Origin: CAZEAN01 sp964510225
GTDB taxonomy: Bacteria > Planctomycetota > Planctomycetia > Isosphaerales > Isosphaeraceae
Reading direction: 5' to 3'
Assembly (NCBI GenBank): GCA_964510225.1
Contig: CAZEAN010000202.1
Coordinates: 1 to 7,357 of the forward strand
Length of the DNA: 7,357 nt
Shown: positions 1 to 5,280 of the stretch, piece by piece
Numbering within the stretch: the first letter of the stretch is position 1
Layout of the letters: each line of letters starts with the position of its first letter
Notes under the pieces: model-generated
Told to the model about the DNA's origin: nothing
Databases searched by the model: none
What the model saw: only the letters and a program-made list of their open reading frames with translations
Made by a program: the position numbers and the translations under genes

Positions 1-125
1 TCGACCCCATGATCGCGGCCATCGCCATCGAGAACGGATTGACGCTGGTCACCGGGAACACGGCCCATTACCAGGAGATTCAGACGCTCGGCTACCAGCT
101 CACGCTCGATAACTGGAAGACCTGA
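1..125 (+). CDS. C-terminal end of a PIN-domain (VapC-type) toxin, cut by the window edge
   Basis: The frame that starts at base 3 reads about 40 codons and stops at TGA 123-125. It contains DPMIAAIAIENGLTLVTGN followed by a short tail ending in LDNWKT. This matches the end of PIN-domain ribonucleases of VapC toxin-antitoxin systems: the last conserved acidic residue (D in DPMIAA), the LVTGN strand-turn, and the closing NW. Such enzymes cut RNA using acidic residues that hold magnesium; only the last acidic cluster is in view. The antitoxin gene would normally lie just upstream, outside the window. The family call is fairly secure despite the short length. Whether the whole gene is intact cannot be judged. 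Confidence 0.8.
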   Translation, partial: DPMIAAIAIENGLTLVTGNTAHYQEIQTLGYQLTLDNWKT

Positions 126-754
126 CGGTCGCTCTAACTGACCTTCCGATAGCAAACGGACAAAAAGCCACTTATCGGACCGTGCCCGAACCGAGGAAAT
201 CTGCTGACGAAACCCTCGCTCCGGGCCAAGACATTGCATTCTTTCGGGATTCTCCAGGGATTACTTGATTGCATGCAGTGTGCCAAATAGCTCCAAAAAG
301 AATCGCGCCAGTCCCCGCCAAGATTAACATGCATGCAATTGATGGCTCGCCGCGTGGTCGAACCTGGTGAGATCACGGATTGTTTTCCGAGGACTCAGCC
401 GGAACCGACTCCCCGACGGACTGCGGCCCTTATCAGTCCAGTCTCACTCTTCTCAGGGGTTCGGGCCAGTCGCGAGATGTTCAGGTCGAGTCGAACTGCT
501 GAGACGAGAGACGTCCGGCTGGTGCGGCGTTCGTGGTGCCTCCCTTCGGGTCGCGGTGAAGGGCACCCGATGTTGTCGGTCAGGAAAACCTTCGTTTCCT
601 TGACTTTAATGCGAAATCAAGCACACCTCGAGATGAAGGCAAGGGAAATGCGACTCCATGGCCCAGCAACAACGCAAATTTATATATAATGTGTCGATTC
701 CGTCATGCCCGTCGCGAGCCGCACGACCGGTACGCCCCCCATCCCGTGAAAGCT
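126..754. other. Gene-free stretch between the PIN toxin and the second toxin-antitoxin operon
   Basis: About 630 bases with no convincing gene. Open frames exist on both strands (for example 333-689 plus and 134-376 minus), but their proteins look like no family I know. They are rich in Arg, Ser and Cys as shadow frames are, and they lack good ribosome-binding sites. The stretch holds a 10-base inverted repeat (268-277 and 330-339) and an imperfect hairpin at about 535-567 (GGTGCC ... GGCACC). It may be decayed accessory DNA. Confidence 0.6.
268..339. repeat. 10-base inverted repeat around a 52-base interval
   Basis: ATTGCATGCA at 268-277 is matched by its exact reverse complement TGCATGCAAT at 330-339. 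Each arm contains the self-complementary octamer TGCATGCA, so the pair is also a near-direct repeat. The function is unknown. It could be a regulator site or chance. Confidence 0.5.
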
Positions 755-793
755 GGTCGTCACGATCGCCGGGAATCGTACGATTCGACGACC
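755..793. repeat. Nested palindrome upstream of the toxin-antitoxin promoter
   Basis: A perfect 14-base palindrome, GAATCGTACGATTC (773-786), lies inside a wider inverted repeat with arms GGTCGTC (755-761) and GACGACC (787-793). It sits just before the putative -35 elements of the antitoxin-toxin operon. A perfect dyad of this size is a plausible binding site for a dimeric regulator. The hybrid antitoxin encoded next, or a remote regulator, are both candidates. Confidence 0.5.
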
Positions 794-807
794 TTGCAGA
801 TGACGCC

Positions 808-863
808 TTGACATGCTCGTGGGATTTTCCCACTTGACCGAAATCCCTCCTTCGTGGTATTGT
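808..863 (+). promoter_or_regulatory. Putative promoter and operator of the AbrB-like antitoxin / GNAT toxin operon
   Basis: TTGACC (834-839) and TATTGT (858-863), 18 bases apart, form a fair sigma-70 promoter 35 bases before the antitoxin ATG. A consensus-perfect TTGACA at 808-813 lies upstream without a good -10. Between the two -35 boxes is a 15-base dyad, GTGGGA-TTT-TCCCAC (819-833), abutting the downstream -35 box. A repressor bound there would cover the promoter, as expected for autoregulation of a toxin-antitoxin operon. The positions are read directly; the function is inferred. Confidence 0.45.
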
Positions 864-898
864 CATGAGGGTTTACGCAAGATGGAAAGGAAATCCCT

Positions 899-1177
899 AT
901 GAGCCTGGAAACGAGGTCTACGGACGCGAAGGGCCGCGTCAGCCTGCCCAAGGCGTTCGCCAATGCGACGGTCATCATCGAGCAGGTCAGCGACAGCGAG
1001 CTGCGCATCCGCAAGGCCCGGGTGATCCCGGAGGATGAGATCCGCTTCTCGGAAGAGACGGCGGTCGTCCTCTCGGACGGCGAGCGCGAGCGGTTCCTGC
1101 AGGCGCTCGATCATCCGCCCGAGCCGAACGGCGCGCTGCGGCGGCTCATGACGAGGAAGGTCGGGAAGCGTGGCTGA
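899..1177 (+). CDS. Hybrid antitoxin: AbrB-like DNA-binding front with DUF1778-like toxin-binding back
   Basis: 92 residues. The ATG start is supported by GGAAAGG (884-890) 8 bases upstream. Residues about 6-40 (TDAKGRVSLPKAFANATVII) fit a SpoVT/AbrB swapped-hairpin DNA-binding domain, whose signature is a GRV-x-LPK core after a short strand. Residues about 58-85 (VVLSDGERERFLQALDHPPE, then PNGALRRLM) fit the C-terminal region of DUF1778/TacA antitoxins, which wraps around and blocks GNAT toxins. DUF1778 proteins usually carry a ribbon-helix-helix front, so this pairing of domains is unusual. The gene overlaps the following toxin gene by 8 bases, which implies coupled translation. It probably represses its own promoter at the dyads upstream while neutralising the acetyltransferase. 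The partner confirms the antitoxin role; the exact domain families should be tested with profile searches. Confidence 0.85.
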   Translation: MSLETRSTDAKGRVSLPKAFANATVIIEQVSDSELRIRKARVIPEDEIRFSEETAVVLSDGERERFLQALDHPPEPNGALRRLMTRKVGKRG

Positions 1178-1679
1178 GTGGCGGATCGAGCGACTCGGCC
1201 GCACGCACGTGCGTCAAGGTTTCGACTGCGGCAAGCCGACGCTCGATGAGTTCCTGGAAACACTGGTCAGCCAGTACGAGAAGCGCAATCTCGGGCGGAC
1301 CTATGTCGCGCTCCGAGGGGATGAGTCGCGCGTGCTGGGCTATTACACCCTGGCCAGCGGCGCGATCGAGGCGGGGCGCCTGCCGGCGAGCCGGGCCAAG
1401 AAGCTGCCCCGGCACCCCGTGCCGGTGGTGCTGCTCGCACGGCTGGCCGTCGATCAGAGTGTCCACGGCCAGGGCCTGGGCGGGTTCCTGCTCCGGGACG
1501 CCTTGAGTCGATCGCTCGACCTCTCGGAGACGCTCGGGATCCATGCGGTCGTCGTCGATGCGCTCGACGACGAGGCCCGGGCCTTCTACGAGCGGTTCGG
1601 GTTCCTGCCGTTGACCGACGACGCGCTACGCCTCTTCCTCCCCCTGAGTACCATCCGGGCGGCCGCGAAGCCGCGGTAG
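1170..1679 (+). CDS. GNAT-family acetyltransferase toxin, TacT-type
   Basis: 169 residues. The GTG start overlaps the antitoxin stop and has no need of its own strong ribosome-binding site. The protein has the full layout of type II GNAT toxins: a front W-R-I-E and FDCGKPTLDEFL (18-29), a GYYTLASGAI strand (58-66), the acetyl-CoA loop in RLAVDQSVHGQGLGGFLL (91-108, with QGLGG at 101-105), VVVDALDDEA (127-136), and FYERFGF (139-145). Tyr140 sits where the catalytic tyrosine of Salmonella TacT lies. Known members acetylate the amino group of charged tRNAs, halting translation. All key motifs are intact, so the toxin is probably active. It forms a two-gene operon with the hybrid antitoxin. The stop codon is TAG. 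Confidence 0.92.
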   Translation: MAEWRIERLGRTHVRQGFDCGKPTLDEFLETLVSQYEKRNLGRTYVALRGDESRVLGYYTLASGAIEAGRLPASRAKKLPRHPVPVVLLARLAVDQSVHGQGLGGFLLRDALSRSLDLSETLGIHAVVVDALDDEARAFYERFGFLPLTDDALRLFLPLSTIRAAAKPR

Positions 1680-1930
1680 CGCCCGGGGCGAAGAACCGGC
1701 CGGATCGTCGCCCGGCCTCCTGACGACCGCGGATCCGAGCGAGGACGAGCGGCGATGTGCTGGTGAGTCGGTCGATGCCGAGACAATCCTGGCTTGCCCG
1801 CCGGGGATGATCCGGGACCGCGGGGGTATCGCTTGATACAATTCTGCATATTGGGGTCACCTCACGAAATCCGTGACGGTCAGTAAAATATCCATTCGAC
1901 CCGGACAGGACATCACCGAAACGCTTGTCT

Positions 1931-1952
1931 CATTGGAAGGTTGAATCCAATG
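1931..1952. repeat. 7-base inverted repeat just beyond the cas6 stop
   Basis: CATTGGA (1931-1937) and TCCAATG (1946-1952) are exact reverse complements around an 8-base loop. The repeat sits 14 bases past the cas6 stop codon (minus strand), so it could be part of a transcription end. No run of T follows on either strand, so a standard intrinsic terminator is not supported. The rest of 1680-1965, between the convergent toxin and cas6 genes, shows no gene. Confidence 0.35.
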
Positions 1953-1965
1953 TATGCTCGTAAAT

Positions 1966-2880
1966 CTATAACGACTCGATATCATAGAGACCCATACCAA
2001 AGTGTATGCCCTTGCCGATATGGAGACGGGTGGCAGTGACGAGGTAGGGCCAGATCGACGGTGAGATGGAGTCGAGACGAACGGAGCCGAGGATGCCGCT
2101 GATACTCTGCGTCGTCTTCTGGCTGCGGCTCTCTCGAGAGTCGTGGTAAGTCGAGATGTCGAAGATCGAAGTCTCTATCGCTCGTGCCTCTTGGAGGAGA
2201 GGTCGGGCGTCGAAGCCGTCGGGAGACCAGTTGCAGCACGTCTCGGCAACTTGCCAGACACGCTTGAGGATCCGTTTGAAGAGGAACTCTCCATTTGGCT
2301 CGACGATCAGCCGCTTTCGTTCCCGGAGTTGAGTCGGGGTCCGGAAGTGGAGGATCGCGGACGATCTGGGGGCCTGTCGCTCGATCAACAGCCCAGCATC
2401 GAGCTCGTCGATCTGCTGTCCGATACCGGAGCCAGCGAGTTCGATGGTCTTCGATGAACCATCGCGGTTCTCCGACGTCAGCGAAACGATGCTGAACGGA
2501 TGACGCTCGGGCGTCAAGCCGCGCGAGCCGAGCCGGACCAACGCGCCGAAGAGCCAGGGTAGCCGGAGCCGACCCACTCCGATGACGTTCATCCGTAACG
2601 ATATGAGATCGCCCGCCGCAAATTCGGTTCGCTCGTCGGGCTCTGGAGTCATGATGCAGTAATCGCGAAGGATGCTAGCCTGGTCATAGACCTCTCCGAA
2701 GACGCAGCGATCGATACTCGGGCATGGTTCCCACATCGACTCGCCATGGAGGCACGTCATTTCGCGAAGTGCAGGCCCGAACGTAGCGTGGAGCATCGGT
2801 CCTTTGAACGACGGCATACGACAGACGAGATTGGCCCGGTACTGCGCCCTGATCGTGGTGAAGCGTAGCATTTGCCACAT
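1966..2880 (-). CDS. cas6: Cas6 crRNA-processing endoribonuclease
   Basis: 304 residues from the preferred start at 2880, with GGAG 8 bases upstream on the minus strand. The frame is open to an ATG at 3000 (344 residues), but that start has no ribosome-binding site, leaves only 18 bases to the divergent gene, and adds 40 residues ahead of where family similarity begins. The protein fits the RAMP-fold Cas6 family with the C-terminal domain of PF10040. It has an N-terminal MPSFKGPMLHATFGPALR (22-39), a cysteine group CLHGESMWEPCPSIDRC (43-59), LHFRTPTQLRERKR (177-190), a helix FLFKRILKRVWQ (199-210), and the closing glycine-rich GKGIHFGMGLYDIE (289-302) that contacts crRNA. These enzymes cut repeat RNA of type I and III systems 8 nt upstream of the spacer. 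The array at 3898-4168 is on the same reading strand and has matching repeat geometry. The gene looks intact and ends in TAG. Confidence 0.88.
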   Translation of the reverse strand: MWQMLRFTTIRAQYRANLVCRMPSFKGPMLHATFGPALREMTCLHGESMWEPCPSIDRCVFGEVYDQASILRDYCIMTPEPDERTEFAAGDLISLRMNVIGVGRLRLPWLFGALVRLGSRGLTPERHPFSIVSLTSENRDGSSKTIELAGSGIGQQIDELDAGLLIERQAPRSSAILHFRTPTQLRERKRLIVEPNGEFLFKRILKRVWQVAETCCNWSPDGFDARPLLQEARAIETSIFDISTYHDSRESRSQKTTQSISGILGSVRLDSISPSIWPYLVTATRLHIGKGIHFGMGLYDIESL

Positions 2881-2988
2881 CGGCTCAGCTCCAGCTGCTG
2901 GCTCTTCATCGATCGGTTCACCAACGGAAAATCGTGTGGAGACGTGGAATCTTCGAACTATCGACGCCACTCCCTCGAAATCTTCCCT

Positions 2989-3014
2989 GGCCGCTTTCAT
3001 CGCGGCCGGAGGAG
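2989..3014 (+). promoter_or_regulatory. Hairpin and ribosome-binding site ahead of the sigma-like gene
   Basis: GGCCGC (2989-2994) and GCGGCC (3002-3007) form a perfect 6-base stem around a 7-base loop. They are immediately followed by GGAGGAG (3008-3014), 4 bases before ATG 3019. The stem could be a regulator site in the cas6 / sigma-like divergent interval, or an RNA hairpin that affects access to the Shine-Dalgarno site. The strong Shine-Dalgarno decides the start of the plus-strand gene. Confidence 0.5.
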
Positions 3015-3018
3015 AAAG

Positions 3019-3833
3019 ATGTCCGGCAACGTCGACGATGAGAGTTCGTATCCCTGCTTCGAGATCTTAACCACGAGACGCATCAAGGGATATCTTGCGA
3101 AACGGTTGCGACAACGAGGCTTTCACCGCGAATATCTGGACGAGGCGATCGAAGTCGCGTTCCAAGAGGCACGTCTGGCACTGTTGGATCGACCGACACC
3201 ATCGACGTGGCCCGATTGGCGAAGGCTACTCGACTCTGCGGTCCACCGCACGAGACGAGAACTCAGGCCTACGGGGACGTGCCTGATCGAAGATCGGGCT
3301 GTCACGCTCGATCATTCGACGTCGATCGAGCGTGACGAACTGCTCGACTGGGCGATCGATGCAGTGAAAACGCTCTCAGTCAAATCGCGCCTCGTGGTGA
3401 AGCTCAAGCATGCCGGCTACTTCTTTCAGATCTCGAGACCGGTTCGATCCGATGGGCCGACGACGAAGCAATCTGGCTGGAAGCTCACCATGATCCACGA
3501 TCACTGGAATCGATCACGGTCGAGTTCTTGGATAGGCTCCGATCCTCGAAGCGGAGGCGCAACAGCGTCCCCTCCGAGCTCATTGCCTGGCTACTCGGCC
3601 GTGGCAGTGCCGATGCAGTGAACACCAACTTCAGCAACACCATGAAGAAGCTTCGGCGTCAGAGCCCCATTGGCGCCGGGGCGGATCTACGTTCGTTCAC
3701 CCTTGTTCGACAGGCGAAGAATCGTTGCAAGAACGATCGAGCCATAGACGATCGGATCACCTTGCTGGCTGGACGAATTGGCAGAACGATATCGAATCGA
3801 CTCAGTGAAGCATACTTTGCGCAAGCTGCTTAG
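3019..3833 (+). pseudogene. Sigma-70 (ECF)-like DNA-binding protein, split by a frameshift
   Basis: ATG 3019 follows GGAGGAG. The first frame runs 134 codons to about 3420 and then loses sense (it would stop at 3621). A -1 shift at about 3418-3422 joins a second open frame to TAG 3831-3833, giving about 271 residues. The first part resembles sigma region 2 (RRIKGYLAKRLRQRGFHREY 20-39, WRRLLDSAVHRTRRELR 67-83), then the start of region 4 (AVKTLSVKSRLVVKLKHAGY 115-134). The second frame continues LLSDLETG and then a clear sigma-4-like helix-turn-helix, VPSELIAWLLGRGSADAVNT followed by NFSNTMKKLRRQ. A linker of about 45 residues separates the two halves of region 4, an arrangement I recall from a divergent sigma-like family. 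The gene is divergent from cas6 and ends 64 bases before the array. It may be a recent pseudogene, a sequencing error, or programmed frameshifting; no canonical slippery heptamer is seen. Confidence 0.65.
3301..3336. repeat. Perfect 13-base inverted repeat inside the sigma-like gene
   Basis: GTCACGCTCGATC (3301-3313) is exactly reverse-complemented by GATCGAGCGTGAC (3324-3336) around a 10-base loop. It lies in coding sequence about 85 bases before the frameshift point. No T-run follows. It is the longest perfect dyad I found in the window and would make a stable RNA hairpin. Confidence 0.75.
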
Positions 3834-3897
3834 AATTTTCTGCATGTGATTGATCGGCCGCTTTGCTACCTCGTCGATTTCGCACAGATTGACATTC

Positions 3898-4168
3898 GTT
3901 TCAATGCCCTCTGAACGGGCGTGGGGCGTTGCGCCACCGCTAAAGGCGACTACCAAATCACTGTCACCCTATGCAGTTTCAATGCCCTCTGAACGGGCGT
4001 GGGGCGTTGCGCCCTGTGCTGATAACGGTGACGAGATTCCGATCAATTCGGTCGTTTCAATGCCCTCTGAACGGGCGTGGGGCGTTGCGCCTAGGCCTGC
4101 GGACCTTGGTGAAGATCGTGATGGTACTCTGTTTCAATGCCCGCTGAACGGGCGTGGGGCGTTGCGCC
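3898..4168 (-). CRISPR. Four-repeat CRISPR array, probably transcribed on the minus strand
   Basis: Four 38-base repeats at 3898-3935, 3976-4013, 4054-4091 and 4131-4168 flank three unique spacers of 40, 40 and 39 bases. On the plus strand each repeat begins GTTTCAATGCCC and ends GGGCGTTGCGCC. The first three are identical; the fourth has one change (T to G at 4143). In the minus orientation each repeat carries the stem GCCC-GTTCAGA-GGGC followed directly by the 8-base end ATTGAAAC. That is the standard Cas6 product handle of type I-B/III systems, so minus-strand transcription is favoured and agrees with the cas6 strand. The leader should then lie above 4168. The odd repeat would be leader-proximal, which is unusual, and its change lengthens the stem to 5 pairs (GCCCG/CGGGC). 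Type cannot be assigned because no effector genes are present. Confidence 0.97.
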
Positions 4169-4677
4169 AGCGGAAGTCATAAGACATGACCCAACGGGCA
4201 GTTGCAAGGGGGAAATGCACGCACCGCACAATTATCGACGTTCGCTTGCGCATTCTGGAGTCGTCTCCCAGACCACGAAGCTCTGTAAGCGTCTATCTCG
4301 TAACAATTTACAAGGTACGCACGCACCGATACACCAACCACCGTATTTGCCCTGTTAAAATGATTTTTTCGGATTGGCGAATAAATTCGCGTAACGCGTT
4401 GTGCATCTTGGAGTTGATGCGATCCCAAAACTGGTGTCGCTCGTGATGCCGAAAAGTGAAGAGTTTGAATTCATGCATCATCGCTTTTTAACAAACTTGA
4501 AGCGGTTCGATGTGTAACGACGTGGTGAGAAGATGCGGACGTGATATCGAGCTCGCTTCGCCGCGATCCTCGGGTAAGAAAGGCGACGTTCGCGTTCCTT
4601 GTCAGAAGGATCACCGTGAGATCGCGGCCGCCTGATGGCGATCCGTGACGCGTCCAAATCTTCTAGCAAAGAGTCGC
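4169..4677. other. Non-coding interval between the array and the membrane protein; likely leader
   Basis: About 510 bases with no convincing gene. It is visibly more AT-rich than the flanks, especially 4350-4390 and 4460-4500. If the array is read on the minus strand, the part next to 4168 is the CRISPR leader, and the promoters of the array and of the divergent membrane-protein gene should both lie here. I could not pick a confident -35/-10 pair for either. The clearest structure is the double dyad at 4377-4398. Confidence 0.5.
4377..4398. repeat. Two overlapping dyads in the putative leader interval
   Basis: GCGAAT-AA-ATTCGC (4377-4390) overlaps CGCG-TAA-CGCG (4388-4398). Both have exact arms, and they are adjacent to an AT-rich tract (TTAAAATGATTTTTT, 4354-4368). 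They are candidates for a protein-binding site that controls the array or the divergent membrane-protein gene, or for two alternative RNA hairpins. Function is inferred. Confidence 0.5.
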
Positions 4678-5196
4678 ATGAACATGCAATCAGAAATCGC
4701 AACGGGTTTGCTCTTGTCGAGCCTGGCAGCTCTCAGCTGCCTGCCCATCGTTCGGATCCAGCTGATCTTGCTTCGGATCCTGAGGGGGATGATCACCGTT
4801 GGTGTGTTGGGTGTACTCGGCGTCGCTGCTCTGGCCGTGATCCGTCCCGAGTGGATCACCGAACTCGCTCGTCACATCGTTCCTGGATCGGGAACCGAGC
4901 TGTCGAACCTCGGTCCGATGGAGTGGGCAAGCCTGAGTCTGGTCGTCACACTCACGGCAGCATTGCCGCTAGCGATCGTCGATTTCGCGATCCGCGTCAC
5001 GATACTCACCACGACGACCACCAAGTTGCTCCGTGCAGTAGAAACAGGCGACCGCGAACGATCGACGACCGTTCCCCGATCGACACCGGCTGTGACGCTC
5101 GACGATGCCGTTCGTGCGATCAGCGTTGCCACACGTTCTGCTTCCTCGGTCGGACGGCGGCGGCGGATCGGCGATCTCGTCGACGAAGGGCACTGA
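4678..5196 (+). CDS. Small three-helix membrane protein of unknown family
   Basis: 172 residues from ATG 4678, with a modest AAAGAG (4667-4672) upstream. A GTG at 4645 would add 11 polar residues and has no ribosome-binding site. Hydrophobic segments lie at about 7-32 (GLLLSSLAALSCLPIVRIQL), 38-55 (MITVGVLGVLGVAALAVI) and 84-105 (ASLSLVVTLTAALPLAIVDF). They are followed by a threonine-rich turn (ILTTTTTKLL) and a polar, Arg-rich tail of about 60 residues that ends in GRRRRIGDLVDEGH. No signal peptide cleavage site is evident, and it is probably an inner-membrane protein with a cytoplasmic tail. I do not recognise the family. It sits on the far side of the leader interval from the array. Some type III CRISPR systems use small membrane effectors, so a link is possible, but there is no sequence evidence for it. 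Confidence 0.65.
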   Translation: MNMQSEIATGLLLSSLAALSCLPIVRIQLILLRILRGMITVGVLGVLGVAALAVIRPEWITELARHIVPGSGTELSNLGPMEWASLSLVVTLTAALPLAIVDFAIRVTILTTTTTKLLRAVETGDRERSTTVPRSTPAVTLDDAVRAISVATRSASSVGRRRRIGDLVDEGH

Positions 5197-5280
5197 GACC
5201 GACTTGCTCCTGGGAAACGGCATCAGCATCCACTCCACGTTCGCCGAACGACACCATCATGAAGTAGAGGAGACGAAACC

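Noticed and set aside
333..689. A 118-codon plus-strand frame in the gene-free stretch
   Set aside because: It has no ribosome-binding site, no family resemblance and an arginine-rich shadow-like composition.
1146..1860. Long minus-strand frames opposite the GNAT toxin
   Set aside because: These are shadows of a high-GC coding region. The plus-strand proteins carry full family motifs.
2881..3000. A longer cas6 start at 3000
   Set aside because: It has no ribosome-binding site, adds 40 residues before family similarity begins, and leaves 18 bases to the divergent start. ATG 2880 has GGAG at good spacing.
3418..3430. A programmed -1 slippery site in the sigma-like gene
   Set aside because: The sequence CTTCTTTCAG does not fit the X-XXY-YYZ pattern in frame, so I treat the shift as a mutation or error unless homologues show otherwise.
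3850..4182. An open frame across the array giving a protein with repeated VSMPSERAWGVAP units
   Set aside because: It is a translation of the CRISPR repeats. The 78-base repeat-plus-spacer period is a multiple of three, so the frame stays open by arithmetic.
4184..4210. A possible fifth, degenerate repeat (CCAACGGGCAGTTGC)
   Set aside because: It matches only short patches of the repeat and lies about 15 bases after repeat four, not 39-40.
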